DNA from: Propionibacterium sp. | GTDB taxonomy: Bacteria > Actinomycetota > Actinomycetes > Propionibacteriales > Propionibacteriaceae | Reading direction: 5' to 3' | Length of the DNA stretch: 49,382 nt | Assembly: GCA_012517965.1 (NCBI GenBank) | Contig: JAAYTZ010000124.1 | Span: forward strand, 1-49,382 | Shown here: one piece after another, positions 10,326 to 20,101 of the stretch | Layout: each line of letters begins with the position of its first letter | How positions within the stretch are numbered: position 1 is the first letter of the stretch | Made by a program: the position numbers and the translations under genes | Notes under the pieces: model-generated | What the model saw: the letters and a program-made list of their open reading frames with translations, nothing else | The model's database searches: none | Told to the model about the DNA's origin: nothing

Positions 10326-10331
10326 TAGCGT
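10326..10331 (+). promoter_or_regulatory. Probable -10 element upstream of the phoH2 leader
   Basis: TAGCGT fits the TANNNT pattern and is followed by two GACGTC-containing repeats (one inside the palindrome CGGACGTCCG) before the leader ORF. It would give a 5' leader of about 120 nt before phoH2. Confidence 0.3.
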
Positions 10332-10374
10332 GAGGCAGACGGACGTCCGGGTGACGTCCGACCGGGAGGATCGC

Positions 10375-10410
10375 ATGCGGCCCGTGACCGCGAGAGACCC
10401 GCTCGGCTGA
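10375..10410 (+). CDS. Possible 11-residue leader peptide upstream of phoH2
   Basis: ATG preceded by a good GGGAGGA ribosome site opens an 11-codon ORF ([11 protein letters not shown]) that stops 50 nt before the phoH2 start. A GC hairpin lies between it and phoH2. In mycobacteria a short gene, phoAT, precedes phoH2; this peptide is much shorter and need not be related. The strong ribosome site is the main evidence that it is translated. Confidence 0.3.
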   Translation: MRPVTARDPLG

Positions 10411-10421
10411 ACCACTGGGGC

Positions 10422-10442
10422 GGCCGGGCGCGCGGCCCGGCC
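10422..10442 (+). promoter_or_regulatory. Hairpin before the phoH2 ribosome site
   Basis: GGCCGGGC (10422-10429) and GCCCGGCC (10435-10442) form a perfect 8-bp stem with a 5-nt loop, ending 7 nt before the AAGGA site of phoH2. The layout of leader ORF, hairpin and ribosome site resembles attenuation or translational control. Confidence 0.4.
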
Positions 10443-10459
10443 CTGAGCGAAGGACCACG

Positions 10460-11767
10460 TTGCCCGACACCCACCTCGACCAGAAGGTCTACATCGTCGA
10501 CACCTCGGTGCTGCTATCCGACCCGCAGGCGCTGCGCTACTTCGCCGAGCACGAAGTCGTGCTGCCGCTGGTCGTGGTGAACGAACTGGAGGCGAAGCGC
10601 CACCATCCCGAACTGGGGCAGGCCGCCCGCGTGGTGCTGCGGTTCCTCGACGACCTGCGCGTCCGGCACGGCCGCCTCGACCGGCCGGTGCCGGTCAACG
10701 ACGCCGGCGGCACCGTGCGGGTCGAACTGAACCACACCGACACGGAGGTGCTGCCGGCCGGCTTCCGGTTGGGCGACAACGACGCCCGCATCCTCGCGGT
10801 CGCCATGAACTTCGCCGCCGAGGGGCGGGGCGTCGTCCTGGTCACCAAGGACCTGCCCCTGCGGGTGAAGGCCGCGTCGGTCGGGCTGCCCGCCGAGGAG
10901 TACAAGCACGAGCAGGCCCGCGACACCGGCTGGACCGGCCTGGTCGAACTCGCACTCGACCCCGGCGAGGTCGACGCCCTCTACGGCAACGGCGGCATCA
11001 GCAACCCCGAGATCGCCGCCCTGCCCGTGCACGCCGGCGTGATCGCGCGCGCCGGCGGCTCGACGGCGCTGGGGCGCGTGCACACCGACCGGATGCTGCG
11101 GCTGGTCCGGACCGACCGGGACGCCTTCGGGCTCCACGGCCGCTCCGCCGAGCAGCGGATCGCGCTGGACCTGCTGCTCGACCCCGCCGTGGGCATCGTG
11201 TCGCTGGGGGGCCGGGCCGGCACCGGCAAGTCGGCGCTGGCCCTGGCCGCCGGTCTGGAGGCGGTGATGGAGCGCGGGCAGCACGACAAGGTGATCGTGT
11301 TCCGGCCGCTGTACGCCGTCGGCGGCCAGGATCTGGGCTTCCTGCCCGGCGACCAGGGCGAGAAGATGTCGCCCTGGGGGCAGGCGGTGTTCGACACGCT
11401 CGGCTCGGTCGTGCACAAGAACGTGGTCGACGAGATCCTGGCGCGGGGGCTGCTGGAGGTGCTGCCGCTGACCCACATCCGGGGCCGGTCGCTGCACAAC
11501 GCGTTCGTGATCGTCGACGAGGCGCAGTCGCTGGAGCGCAACGTGCTGCTCACCGTGCTGTCGCGCATCGGGCAGAACTCGCGGGTGGTGCTGACCCACG
11601 ACGTGTTCCAGCGCGACAACCTGCGGGTCGGGTTGCACGACGGCGTCCTGGCGGTGGTGGAGAAGCTCAAGGGCCACCCCCTGTTCGCCCACGTGACCCT
11701 GACCCGCTCGGAGCGCTCGCCGATCGCCGCCCTGGTCACCGACCTGCTGGAGGAATACGGCTACTGA
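10460..11767 (+). CDS. phoH2: PhoH2: PIN-domain RNase fused to PhoH ATPase
   Basis: The 435-residue protein has an N-terminal PIN domain ([13 protein letters not shown], with D14, E42 and GDNDARI as probable metal-binding acids) and a C-terminal PhoH ATPase with Walker A GRAGTGKS (251-258) and Walker B FVIVDEAQ. In mycobacteria PhoH2 (Rv1095) is an RNA helicase/RNase of a toxin-antitoxin-like module. The start is a TTG with AAGGA five bases upstream, a rare start codon that fits low or regulated expression. The upstream region holds a possible leader peptide and hairpin. The 3' end overlaps the converging methyltransferase gene by 7 bp. Confidence 0.93.
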   Translation: MPDTHLDQKVYIVDTSVLLSDPQALRYFAEHEVVLPLVVVNELEAKRHHPELGQAARVVLRFLDDLRVRHGRLDRPVPVNDAGGTVRVELNHTDTEVLPAGFRLGDNDARILAVAMNFAAEGRGVVLVTKDLPLRVKAASVGLPAEEYKHEQARDTGWTGLVELALDPGEVDALYGNGGISNPEIAALPVHAGVIARAGGSTALGRVHTDRMLRLVRTDRDAFGLHGRSAEQRIALDLLLDPAVGIVSLGGRAGTGKSALALAAGLEAVMERGQHDKVIVFRPLYAVGGQDLGFLPGDQGEKMSPWGQAVFDTLGSVVHKNVVDEILARGLLEVLPLTHIRGRSLHNAFVIVDEAQSLERNVLLTVLSRIGQNSRVVLTHDVFQRDNLRVGLHDGVLAVVEKLKGHPLFAHVTLTRSERSPIAALVTDLLEEYGY

Positions 11768-12444
11768 GGCCGTTCGGCGCGGTAGAGGGCGTAGTCGAAC
11801 CGGCGTCCCTCGCGCCGGACCGGCACGATGATCTCGGACGCCCGCGGCGTCGGGCCCGCCCCGGAGCGGCTCCCGGCGCGGGCCGCCAGGACGGCGTCCA
11901 GGGTGGTCAGCAGGGCGGGGGAGCGGGCCTCGCACCAGACGAGCAGGACGCCGCCGGGCGCCAACCGCTCGACGAACGCCGCCAGCAGCGTGGCGTCGTA
12001 GACGCGGGCGTTGTGGTCGTGGATCAGGAAGCTGGGGCCGTTGTCGACGTCGAGCAGGACGGCGTCCCAGGGGCCGGGCCGGTCGGCGATCCAGTCGGCG
12101 ATGTCGGCGTGGTGCAGGGTGACGCGGGGGTCGGCGGCGACCCGCCCCAGCGGCTCGACCAGCCCGGCGCGCGCCCAGTCGAGGAGGGGCCCGGCCAGCT
12201 CGACGACGTCGACGTGGCGGGCGCCGCGGTCGAGCAGCCGCGCGGCGGTGTAGCCGAGCCCGAGCCCGCCGACCAGCACCCGGCCGAGCGGTGCGGCGTC
12301 CGCCAGGGCGAGCTCGGACGCCGTCTCCGCGGAGTCCATCGCGAAGACCCCGTTGACGATCAACTCGACGACGCCGCCGCGACGGCGCAGCGCGACCTCG
12401 CCGTGCGGGGTGTCGGCGCGGGCCAGGGTGACCGGGAGCGGCAT
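11761..12444 (-). CDS. Spermidine synthase-like methyltransferase-fold protein
   Basis: The 227-residue protein has a class I Rossmann methyltransferase fold: glycine-rich [13 protein letters not shown] (motif I), VDVVELAG at the end of beta 2, HHADIADW, and [10 protein letters not shown] at motif IV. This resembles the catalytic half of spermidine synthases, but it is shorter than true polyamine synthases, and proteins of this kind in actinobacteria are mostly uncharacterised. Start is the ATG at 12444; the open frame upstream looks non-coding. No other polyamine gene is nearby. The stop lies inside the end of the converging phoH2 gene. Confidence 0.75.
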   Translation of the reverse strand: MPLPVTLARADTPHGEVALRRRGGVVELIVNGVFAMDSAETASELALADAAPLGRVLVGGLGLGYTAARLLDRGARHVDVVELAGPLLDWARAGLVEPLGRVAADPRVTLHHADIADWIADRPGPWDAVLLDVDNGPSFLIHDHNARVYDATLLAAFVERLAPGGVLLVWCEARSPALLTTLDAVLAARAGSRSGAGPTPRASEIIVPVRREGRRFDYALYRAERPQ

Positions 12445-12523
12445 CCGCCCATCCCACCCCGGCCGGGGGATCCGCGCAAGGTCGGGGTGGGGGGTTTGGT
12501 GCGCGCGTGTCATCATGGCCGGC

Positions 12524-13072
12524 ATGGCGCGCACCCGACCGAACCCGCCGGTGATCCACATGATCGTGGCGATGGCGGTCGTGCTGCTGCCCGCCCTGCT
12601 GGCCGTGGCGTGGTTCCAGCGGGTCCCCGAGCCGCCGATCGCGCGGACCGATCCGGCACCGGTCGCGAGCCGCGCGGCGGAGGCCGCCCCCTACGCGGTG
12701 GCGGTGCCGGCCCTGCCCGACGGCTGGGTGTGCACGCGGGCCCGCTGGACGCCGCAGGGCCGGATCGGCGTCGGCGGCCAGCCCGCGGCGGGCAACACGT
12801 TCGCCCTCGGCTACCTGTCGCCGGAGCAGCGCTACTTCGCCGTCGACCAGCGCGACGTCCAGCCCGCCGCCTTCGTCGCCGACGTGACCCGGGACGGCGC
12901 CAGGACGGGGGAATCGTCGGTGGCGGGCCGCGTCTGGCTGCGCTACGAGTCGGCCGACGGGCGCACCCACGCCCTCGTCCTGCAGGAGGCCGACCACGTC
13001 ACCATCGTGAGCGGCGACGTGTCCTACGAGGCGCTCGAGTCGTTCGCCGCGACGCTGCGGTTCCAGGGGTGA
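12524..13072 (+). CDS. DUF4245 membrane-anchored protein
   Basis: The 182-residue protein has a short cytoplasmic N terminus, one transmembrane helix (about residues 12-31) and an extracytoplasmic domain with the family's pattern LPDGWVCTRARW and a closing segment YEALESFAATLRF. DUF4245 proteins are actinobacterial and of unknown function; M. tuberculosis has one in the same neighbourhood (Rv1100). CATCAT lies 7 nt before this ATG, which favours it over the ATG at 12515. It is divergent from the methyltransferase gene. Confidence 0.78.
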   Translation: MARTRPNPPVIHMIVAMAVVLLPALLAVAWFQRVPEPPIARTDPAPVASRAAEAAPYAVAVPALPDGWVCTRARWTPQGRIGVGGQPAAGNTFALGYLSPEQRYFAVDQRDVQPAAFVADVTRDGARTGESSVAGRVWLRYESADGRTHALVLQEADHVTIVSGDVSYEALESFAATLRFQG

Positions 13073-13098
13073 GCGCGGCCGATAGTAGGGTCGGCGGC

Positions 13099-14421
13099 AT
13101 GGGTGAACAGACGGGTGGGAACCTGCGGATCGGGATCGTGGGGGCCGGGGTCGCCGGGCTCGCCACGGCGTCCCGTCTGGTGGCACGCAGCGGCCACCGC
13201 GTGGAGGTCGACCTCTTCGACCGGAACCTGACCCCCTTCGGGCTGCTCCGCAACGGGGTGGCGCCGGACCACGACTACCGCGGGCTCATCGCCGAGTTCG
13301 AGGAGACCCTGCGGCAACCGGGGGTGCGGTTCCTGGGCGGGGTCGAGGTCGGCCGGGACCTGACGCGCGCGGACCTGCTCGCCGCCTACGACGCCGTCGT
13401 CTACGCGACCGGGGCGCCCGCCGACCGGCTCCTCGACGTGCCCGGGGAGGACCTGCCGGGCGTGTCGTCGGGCCGAGCCTTCGCCCAGTGGTACAGCGGC
13501 GGGGAGGACGCGGTCCCCTTCGACCTGACCGGCGTCGCCCAGGTCGTGATCGTCGGGCTGGGCGACGTGGCCGTCGATCTGGCCCGGGTGCTGCTCAAGT
13601 CGCCCGCGTCGTTCGCCGAGACCGACATGCCGGAGGGCGTCCGCCGGCATCTCGAGGGACACCGCGTGCGCGACATCACCGTCCTGGTGCGGCGTGGGCC
13701 CGAGGCCTGCCGGCTCAAGCCGCGCGACCTGGGCGAACTGCTGAGTCTGCCGGGGGTCGCCGTCCGGTTCGACCACACCGCCCTCGACGTCGACGTGTCG
13801 GCGCTGCCGGAGCGCGTCCAGGAGGCGTTCGTGCTGTGGCGGGCCGCCACGCTGCGCGAGGTGCAGGGCGCCCGGACGAAGCTGCGGATCAAGTTCTGGA
13901 CCCGGCCGCTGGAGTTCCGGGGCGCCGGGCGGGTCGACGGCGTCCGCATCGAGAAGACCATGCTCGACAAGGCCGGACGCCTCGTGTCCGGCGGGAAGCC
14001 GGACATGATCCCCGCCCAACTGGTGCTGCGGGCGACCGGGTCCCGCGGCGTCCCGTTGCCGGACGTGCCGTTCGACCAACGCACCGGCCTCATCCCCACC
14101 GACGACCACCGGGTCGTGGATCTGACGGGGGCGGTCCAGCCGGGCGAGTACGCCGCCGGCTGGATCGCGATCGGCTGGACGAGCGGGTTCGGCGCCCAGC
14201 GCCGCAACGCGGACGCCGTCGCGGCCCGCCTCCTGGCCGACCTGGTGCGGGAGCCGGGATCGGTGGACCGCCTGCTCGCGGAGCGGGGAATCAGGCCGGT
14301 CGGCTTCGACGGGTGGCAGCGGGTGGCCGCCGCGGAGCGGGCGCTGGGTGCCGAACACGGCCGCGTCCGCGAGCGCATCACCGACCCGGAGACGCTCGCC
14401 CGGCTGGCGCACGGCGAGTAG
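13099..14421 (+). CDS. Ferredoxin-NADP reductase, FprA/adrenodoxin reductase type
   Basis: The 440-residue flavoenzyme would pass electrons from NADPH via FAD to ferredoxin. The FAD-binding motif GIVGAGVAGLATA is near the N terminus, ATGAPADRLLDVPG follows, and the NADP-binding motif is VIVGLGDVAVDLARVLL. The C terminus contains GWTSGFGAQRRNADAV, where the family usually has GWIKRGPxGxIGTN, so this end is divergent. Length matches FprA (about 450). TAGGGT lies 7 nt before the ATG. It ends 13 bp from the converging xseB. The redox partner is not visible in the window. Confidence 0.85.
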   Translation: MGEQTGGNLRIGIVGAGVAGLATASRLVARSGHRVEVDLFDRNLTPFGLLRNGVAPDHDYRGLIAEFEETLRQPGVRFLGGVEVGRDLTRADLLAAYDAVVYATGAPADRLLDVPGEDLPGVSSGRAFAQWYSGGEDAVPFDLTGVAQVVIVGLGDVAVDLARVLLKSPASFAETDMPEGVRRHLEGHRVRDITVLVRRGPEACRLKPRDLGELLSLPGVAVRFDHTALDVDVSALPERVQEAFVLWRAATLREVQGARTKLRIKFWTRPLEFRGAGRVDGVRIEKTMLDKAGRLVSGGKPDMIPAQLVLRATGSRGVPLPDVPFDQRTGLIPTDDHRVVDLTGAVQPGEYAAGWIAIGWTSGFGAQRRNADAVAARLLADLVREPGSVDRLLAERGIRPVGFDGWQRVAAAERALGAEHGRVRERITDPETLARLAHGE

Positions 14422-14434
14422 CCGGCCCTCGCCT

Positions 14435-14662
14435 CTACTCGGGCTGCTCGGGGCTCCCCGCGGCGGGGGCGGGCCCCTGCGCCCGGCGGATCGTCTCCCG
14501 CGCCCCGTCGAGCCAGCGCTGACAGACCGCCGCCAGCGCCTCGCCGCGCGACCACAGCTCCATCGAGCGGCTCAGCGGCACGTTGCCGGACTCCAGTTCG
14601 CGGACCACGGCGACGAGCTGGTCGCGGGCCTCCTCGTAGGACAGGTCGGGGGTTTCGCTCAT
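14435..14662 (-). CDS. xseB: Exodeoxyribonuclease VII small subunit
   Basis: XseB joins XseA to form exonuclease VII, which degrades single-stranded DNA from both ends. The 75-residue product has the conserved signature LSYEEARDQLVAVVRELESG followed by PLSRSMELWSRGEAL, and a Pro/Ala tail. Its ATG overlaps the XseA stop by 4 nt (ATGA), so the two are translationally coupled. Confidence 0.95.
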   Translation of the reverse strand: MSETPDLSYEEARDQLVAVVRELESGNVPLSRSMELWSRGEALAAVCQRWLDGARETIRRAQGPAPAAGSPEQPE

Positions 14663-15909
14663 GCTTCCTCCTGGACGTGGGGGCTGTGGGGATCGTGGGG
14701 GTCGACGTCGATGACGCTGGCCGCGATCTCGCCGTCGAGCAGGCGGGCGACGATGACGGCGTCCGGTTCGACGTCGGCGACCGACGTGATCGTCCGGCCG
14801 TCGTCGCCGGTGAGGATCGCGTAGCCGCGCTGCAGGGTCGCCCTCGGCGACAGCGCGCGCACCCGGGCGAGGGTGTGCTCCAGTCCGGCGGCCTCGGTGT
14901 CCAGCCGGGTGGCCAGGGCGCGCCGGAGGCGTCCGGTCAGATCGTGGACGCGCTCGGCGGCGATGTCCAGGCTGGCGGCCGGGTCGCGCAGCACGGGCCG
15001 CGAGCGCAGGTCGTCGAGCAGCCGCTGCTCGGCCGCCAGCCGGTGGCCGATGGCGCGGCGGGCGCCGGCCAGGGCCTGCGCCACGTGCTCGGCCTCCGCG
15101 GCGGCGTCCGGGACGACCCGCTTGGCGGCGTCGGTCGGCGTCGAGGCGCGCACGTCGGCCACCAGGTCGAGGATCGGGGTGTCGGTCTCGTGGCCGATGG
15201 CCGAGACCAACGGCGTCCGGCACGCGAACGCCGCCCGCACCAGGCCCTCGTCGGAGAACGGCAGCAGGTCCTCCAGCGACCCACCGCCGCGGGCGACGAC
15301 GATCACGTCGACCTCGGGGTGCCGGTCGAGGACGCCGAGGGCGTCGGCCACCTGCTGGGCGGCGCCGGGGCCCTGCATGAGGGCGTACCGGATCTCCAGG
15401 CGGGCGGCCGGCCAGCGGCGCCGGATGTTCTCGACGACGTCGCGCTCGGCGGCGGACGCCTCGGCGGTCACCAGGCCGATGCGGCGCGGGAGCACGGGCA
15501 GGGGCTTCTTCAGGTCGGGCGAGAACAGCCCCTCCGCCTGCAACCGGCGTTTGGTGGCCTCCAGGTGGGCGAGCAGCCGCCCCTCCCCGGTGGGCCGGAT
15601 GTCGCGGCACTCGAACGTGAGCTGCCCCGACTTGCTCCACAGGGTGGGGTGCACCCACGCCGCGACGAGTTGGCCCTCGGTGAGGGGGCCCGCCGCATCG
15701 AGCACCGCCGTCGAGGTGCTCACCTTCACCGACACCTCGGCCAGCTTGTCGCGCAGGGTCAGGAACTGCACCGCCGAGCCGGCCCGCCGGGTGAGCTGGA
15801 TCACCTGGCCCTCGACCCAGATCGCGCCGGTGCGTTCGATGTAGTCCTTGAGGGCGCCGACGACCACCCGCAGCGGCTGCGGGTGTTCCGGGGATGACGT
15901 CAGGGGCAC
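14659..15909 (-). CDS. xseA: Exodeoxyribonuclease VII large subunit
   Basis: The 416-residue catalytic subunit starts with an OB-fold nucleic-acid-binding domain ([17 protein letters not shown]) and continues with the nuclease core, including [30 protein letters not shown] and [12 protein letters not shown], all typical of XseA. The C terminus contains the helical region that binds XseB and the conserved LQRGYAIL motif. The GTG at 15909 is chosen because TAGGCT lies 7 nt upstream. Divergent from ispH with 61 bp between starts. Confidence 0.95.
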   Translation of the reverse strand: MPLTSSPEHPQPLRVVVGALKDYIERTGAIWVEGQVIQLTRRAGSAVQFLTLRDKLAEVSVKVSTSTAVLDAAGPLTEGQLVAAWVHPTLWSKSGQLTFECRDIRPTGEGRLLAHLEATKRRLQAEGLFSPDLKKPLPVLPRRIGLVTAEASAAERDVVENIRRRWPAARLEIRYALMQGPGAAQQVADALGVLDRHPEVDVIVVARGGGSLEDLLPFSDEGLVRAAFACRTPLVSAIGHETDTPILDLVADVRASTPTDAAKRVVPDAAAEAEHVAQALAGARRAIGHRLAAEQRLLDDLRSRPVLRDPAASLDIAAERVHDLTGRLRRALATRLDTEAAGLEHTLARVRALSPRATLQRGYAILTGDDGRTITSVADVEPDAVIVARLLDGEIAASVIDVDPHDPHSPHVQEEA

Positions 15910-15970
15910 GCCGGCCAGCCTAGGACGCCGCACCGACAGTCCCCGACGTGGCCCACCTACACTGGCCCGC

Positions 15971-16912
15971 ATGACCAAGAGCGTTGTGCTGGCGGCCCCG
16001 CGTGGGTACTGCGCCGGCGTCGACCGGGCCGTGACCACCGTGGAACTGGCGCTGCAGCGCTTCGGGGCCCCGATCTACGTGCGCAAGCAGATCGTCCACA
16101 ACCGCCACGTCGTGGAAGACCTCGAGAAGCAGGGGGCGGTCTTCGTCGACGAGTTGGACGCCGTCCCCGCCGGCGCGACCGTGGTGTTCTCGGCCCACGG
16201 CGTCGCCCCGTCGGTGCACGCGGACGCCGCCGCCCGCGGCCTGAAGACGATCGACGCCACCTGCCCCCTGGTGACCCGGGTGCACAACGAGGCGAAGAAG
16301 TTCGCCGCGCAGGGTGTCGACATCGTGCTGATCGGACACGCCGGCCACGAGGAGGTCGAGGGCACCACGGGCGAGGCGCCCGACGCGATCACGCTGGTCG
16401 AGAAGCCGGAGGATGTCGACGCGCTGGTGGTCCGCGACCCCAGCCGGGTCACCTTCCTCACCCAGACCACCCTCAGCGTCGACGAGACCGCCGACACCAT
16501 CGCCCGCATCCGCGAGAAGTTCCCGCTGCTCACCGACCGGTCGCGCGACGACATCTGCTACGCCACCCAGAACCGGCAGACGGCCGTCAAGCACATCGCC
16601 GCGGACGCCGACCTGGTGATCGTCGTCGGTTCGGCGAACTCCTCCAACTCGGTGCGCCTGGTCGAGGTGGCGCGGGAGGCCGGCGCGAAGGACGCCCGCC
16701 GCGTCGACAACGCGTCCGAGATCGACCCCGCCTGGCTGGTGGGCGTCGAGCGGGTCGGGGTGACCTCCGGGGCGTCCGTGCCGGAGTCGCTGGTGCAGGG
16801 GGTGTGCGCGTTCCTAGAACGGCACGGTTTCCCGCCCGCCGTCGAGGAGGTGCTGATCGAGGAGAAGACCTCGTTCGGTCTGCCCCGGGAACTCCGGGAC
16901 GCGGCGCGCTGA
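15971..16912 (+). CDS. ispH: 4-hydroxy-3-methylbut-2-enyl diphosphate reductase IspH
   Basis: IspH catalyses the last step of the non-mevalonate isoprenoid pathway, reducing HMBPP to IPP and DMAPP with a 4Fe-4S cluster. The 313-residue protein shows the three cluster cysteines: C14 in RGYCAGV, C98 in DATCPLV and C196 in [10 protein letters not shown]. Other family motifs are VFSAHGVAP and [17 protein letters not shown] lies 7 nt before the ATG. Its product feeds the prenyl transferase encoded at 6.3 kb. Confidence 0.97.
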   Translation: MTKSVVLAAPRGYCAGVDRAVTTVELALQRFGAPIYVRKQIVHNRHVVEDLEKQGAVFVDELDAVPAGATVVFSAHGVAPSVHADAAARGLKTIDATCPLVTRVHNEAKKFAAQGVDIVLIGHAGHEEVEGTTGEAPDAITLVEKPEDVDALVVRDPSRVTFLTQTTLSVDETADTIARIREKFPLLTDRSRDDICYATQNRQTAVKHIAADADLVIVVGSANSSNSVRLVEVAREAGAKDARRVDNASEIDPAWLVGVERVGVTSGASVPESLVQGVCAFLERHGFPPAVEEVLIEEKTSFGLPRELRDAAR

Positions 16913-16955
16913 GCCCTTCCAGTCGCCGCCGGGCTCGGCCCGTTAGCCTGCCCGT

Positions 16956-18284
16956 GTGACTGCGACCCAGGGGGAGCCCGCGGACGGCGGGACGGCGACC
17001 GAGCCGAGGGGGGCGTCCAGGCGCGAGGTCGGCTCCTGGTGGTCCTGGGACTTCGGGGCCACCGCCCTGAACTCGGTGATGATCTCGTTCGTGTTCTCGG
17101 TCTACGTGACCGGGACCGTCGCGGGCGACCATGCCCGCGGGCAGACGGCCTGGGCCGATGCCCAGACCGTGTCGGGGATCATCCTGGCCCTGCTCGCCCC
17201 CATGATGGGCGCCTGGGCGGATCGCACCCGGAACCGGCGGCTGATGCTCGGCGCGGCGACGGTGCTGATGATCGCCGCGACCGCGGGTGGCTGGTTCGTG
17301 AAGCCGTTCCCCGAGTACCTGCTGCTCGGCGTGCTGCTGCTGACGGTCGCGGCGGTCGTCCAGGAGCTCGCCGGCGTCTTCTACAACGGGATGCTGCTGC
17401 GCATCTCCACCCGCGACAACATCGGCCGGGTCTCGGCGATCGGCTGGGGGGCCGGGTACTTCGGCGGTGTCCTGTGCCTGGTGATCGTGCTGTTCGGGTT
17501 CGTCCTGAACGGGGGGCTGCTCGGCGTGCCGACGGCCGAACTCGCGAACGTGCGGGCGGTCGCCCTGTTCTGCGCGGTCTGGATGACCCTGTTCTGCCTC
17601 CCGCTGGTGATCTGGGGCCCCCGGGACGTCCCGCAGCCCGATCGGCCGCGGTTCAACGTGGTGGCCGCCTACCGCGAGATTGGCCGCCGAATCGGGCACA
17701 TGTGGCGCGACGAGCGGCCGCTGCTGCACTTCCTGGTCGCCTCCGCGGTCTTCCGTGACGGGCTCGTGGCGGTGTTCAGCTTCGGCGGCGTGATCGCCGC
17801 GTCGGCCTACGGCTTCAGCCCCACCGGGGTGATCTACTTCGGCCTGGCCGCGAACGCGATCGCGATGCTGGGCGCCTGGCTCATGTCGGGCCTGGACGAC
17901 CGGTTCGGCCCGTGGCGGGTCATCGTCGGCTCACTGGCGGTGATCATCCTCGCCGGGCTCGTGCTCATCGTGCTCCACACGACGCTGGCGTTCTGGATCT
18001 GCGGCCTCATCATCAGCTCCCAGGTGGGCACGGTGCAGTCGGCGTCCCGGACGCTGCTGGCCCGCCTCGCCCCCGTGGGCGAGGAGAACGAGACCTTTGG
18101 GCTGTACGCCACGACCGGGCGGGTGGCGTCGTTCATCGCCCCCGCCCTGGTCGGGCTGTTCACTCGGGTGTTCGGCGTCGACTGGGGGATCCTCGGCATC
18201 GTCGTCACCCTGGCCCTCGGCCTGGCGATCTTCTACCCGCTCCGGGTGCCCGGCGTCACCGACCGGCGCGCGGCCACGGGGTGA
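16956..18284 (+). CDS. MFS transporter, UMF1/Atg22-like
   Basis: The 442-residue integral membrane protein has about 12 hydrophobic helices and begins with SWWSWDFGATALNSVMISFVF, close to the Atg22-like/UMF1 branch of the major facilitator superfamily (a WDxA/GxxxxNS signature near TM1). The loop WADRTRNRRLML is the typical MFS loop 2-3 motif. In fungi the relatives export amino acids from vacuoles; bacterial substrates are mostly unknown. TAGCCT lies 6 nt before the GTG start. It converges on putP across 127 bp that hold only short weak hairpins. Confidence 0.85.
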   Translation: MTATQGEPADGGTATEPRGASRREVGSWWSWDFGATALNSVMISFVFSVYVTGTVAGDHARGQTAWADAQTVSGIILALLAPMMGAWADRTRNRRLMLGAATVLMIAATAGGWFVKPFPEYLLLGVLLLTVAAVVQELAGVFYNGMLLRISTRDNIGRVSAIGWGAGYFGGVLCLVIVLFGFVLNGGLLGVPTAELANVRAVALFCAVWMTLFCLPLVIWGPRDVPQPDRPRFNVVAAYREIGRRIGHMWRDERPLLHFLVASAVFRDGLVAVFSFGGVIAASAYGFSPTGVIYFGLAANAIAMLGAWLMSGLDDRFGPWRVIVGSLAVIILAGLVLIVLHTTLAFWICGLIISSQVGTVQSASRTLLARLAPVGEENETFGLYATTGRVASFIAPALVGLFTRVFGVDWGILGIVVTLALGLAIFYPLRVPGVTDRRAATG

Positions 18285-18411
18285 CGGGCCGGCTTCCTGC
18301 GCAGGGCGTGACCCGTGTGGGTCCAGCGGGCGCCCAGACCGCCGGCGAGGCCGGCTGGAGGCACGGCGTGCGCAGGTCGAATCTCAGGTGCGCTCGGTGG
18401 CGGCCGTCCGG

Positions 18412-19896
18412 TTACTGCTGAGCCCCCACCAGCGCGGCGTCGAACTCGCCGTCGATCTCGGCGTTCGGCTTGTAGGTGAGCAGCGAGACCACCACCGCGA
18501 CGACGAGGTTGAGCAGGAAGGCCGGCAGGATCTCGTACAGCTTGAAGATGCCGCCCAGCGGGTTGAGGCCCAGCTTCCACACGAACACGGTCACCGCGCC
18601 GACGACCATGCCCGCCGCAGCCCCGGCTGTGGTCAGCTTGCGCCAGTACAGCGACAGCACGACGGTCGGGCCGAAGCCGGCGCCGAAGCCGGCCCACGCG
18701 AACGCGACCAGCCCGAGGATGGTGTCGTTGCGCTGGAACGCCAGCACGGCGGCGACGATCGCCACGGCGAGGACGCCGACGCGGCCCAGCCAGACCCCCT
18801 GCTGGGGGGCCAGCTCCTTGGGGGAGAAGGCGCGGTAGATGTCCTCCACGAGGGCCGACGACGTGACCAGCAACTGCGAGGACACCGTGGACATGATGGC
18901 GGCCAGGATGGCGGCGAGCATGAACCCGGCGATCAGCGGGTGGAACAGCAGCTGGCCGAGCGCGATGAAGACGCCCTCGGGGTTGGCCAGCAGGCTCTCG
19001 TCCTGCCGGAACAGCGCGATGCCGACGAAGGCCGTGAACACCGCGCCGAGCGAGGAGGTGATCATCCAGCCGATGCCGATGCGGCGGGCCTTGGTGGCCT
19101 CGTGGGCCGAGGTGAGGGCCATGAACCGCACCAGGATGTGCGGCATGCCGACGTAGCCGAGGCCCCAGGCGACGGCGGAGATGATGCCGATCGGGGTGCC
19201 CCCCTCGAACCAGGTGAGCAGCTTGGGGTCGACCTGGTTCACCTGCGCGAACAGCTCGGCCGGGCCGCCGAGCGCCATGATGCCGACGATCGGCAGCAGC
19301 ACCAGGGCGACGACCATCATGACGCCCTGCACGACGTCCGTCCACGACACAGCCAGGAAGCCGCCGACCAGGGTGTACAGCACCGTGATGGCCGCGATCA
19401 GCGTCATGCCGACGTAGTAGTTCATGCCGAACGACTGCTCGAAGAACACGCCGCCCGCGACCATGCCCGAGCTGACGTAGAGGGTGAAGAACACCAGGAT
19501 GATCACGCCGGAGATGATCCGCAGCAGGTTCGAGGAGTCCTTCAGCCGCGACCCGAAGAACGACGGGATCGTGATCGAGTTGTTCGACACCTCGGTGTAG
19601 GCGCGCAGCCGCGGTGCGACGAACTTCCAGTTCAGCCAGGCACCGACGGTGAGGCCGATGGCAATCCAAGATTCCACCAGGCCGCTGACGTACAACGCCC
19701 CTGGCAGGCCCATCAGCAGCCAGCCGGACATGTCGGCCGCGCCGGCGGACAGCGCCGAGACGAACGGCGTCAGTCTGCGTCCGCCGAGCATGTAGTCGTC
19801 GAGATCCTCGGTCTTCCGGTTGGCCGCGAACCCGATCCACACCATCGCGACGAGGTACACGATCATCGAGATCGCCTGCCAGACCTGCACGTCCAT
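18412..19896 (-). CDS. putP: Sodium/proline symporter PutP
   Basis: The 494-residue protein is a sodium:solute symporter with about 13 membrane helices. The segment KTEDLDDYMLGGRRLTPFVS followed by LSAGAADMSGWLLMGLPG is characteristic of PutP; SGLVESWIAIGL and SNNSITIPSFF also fit. It imports proline with sodium. A clear AAAGGGGG ribosome site precedes the ATG. No proline catabolic gene (putA) is visible. The 205 bp upstream of the start, to the hemCD stop, hold no gene that I can see. Confidence 0.92.
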   Translation of the reverse strand: MDVQVWQAISMIVYLVAMVWIGFAANRKTEDLDDYMLGGRRLTPFVSALSAGAADMSGWLLMGLPGALYVSGLVESWIAIGLTVGAWLNWKFVAPRLRAYTEVSNNSITIPSFFGSRLKDSSNLLRIISGVIILVFFTLYVSSGMVAGGVFFEQSFGMNYYVGMTLIAAITVLYTLVGGFLAVSWTDVVQGVMMVVALVLLPIVGIMALGGPAELFAQVNQVDPKLLTWFEGGTPIGIISAVAWGLGYVGMPHILVRFMALTSAHEATKARRIGIGWMITSSLGAVFTAFVGIALFRQDESLLANPEGVFIALGQLLFHPLIAGFMLAAILAAIMSTVSSQLLVTSSALVEDIYRAFSPKELAPQQGVWLGRVGVLAVAIVAAVLAFQRNDTILGLVAFAWAGFGAGFGPTVVLSLYWRKLTTAGAAAGMVVGAVTVFVWKLGLNPLGGIFKLYEILPAFLLNLVVAVVVSLLTYKPNAEIDGEFDAALVGAQQ

Positions 19897-20101
19897 CGCC
19901 GGCCCCCTTTCTTGTCTTGGTGGCCAGCACCCTATAGGACGCCCGCCGCGCTGCCGCCGCGACCCGCAGCGACCGGCGAGGGGGCCGTAGATGGGGTCGG
20001 ACTAGCGCAGACGCGGACAGCATGATCTCGCCCAAGCCGGCCGAGGCCGCCCGTTCGAGGAGGGACTCCCGTGGTGCGGAGTGCCCGGGGGCGGCAGCGT
20101 C

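Noticed and set aside
10375-10410. Identification of the phoH2 leader ORF as PhoAT antitoxin
   Set aside because: At 11 codons it is far shorter than the mycobacterial antitoxin, and I see no sequence similarity I can support.
16587-17729. Minus-strand frame opposite the end of ispH and the MFS gene
   Set aside because: His/Arg/Pro-rich shadow with no recognisable motif.
18285-18411. Terminator between the MFS gene and putP
   Set aside because: Only short stems (GACCC with GGGTC) are visible, no better than expected in this composition.
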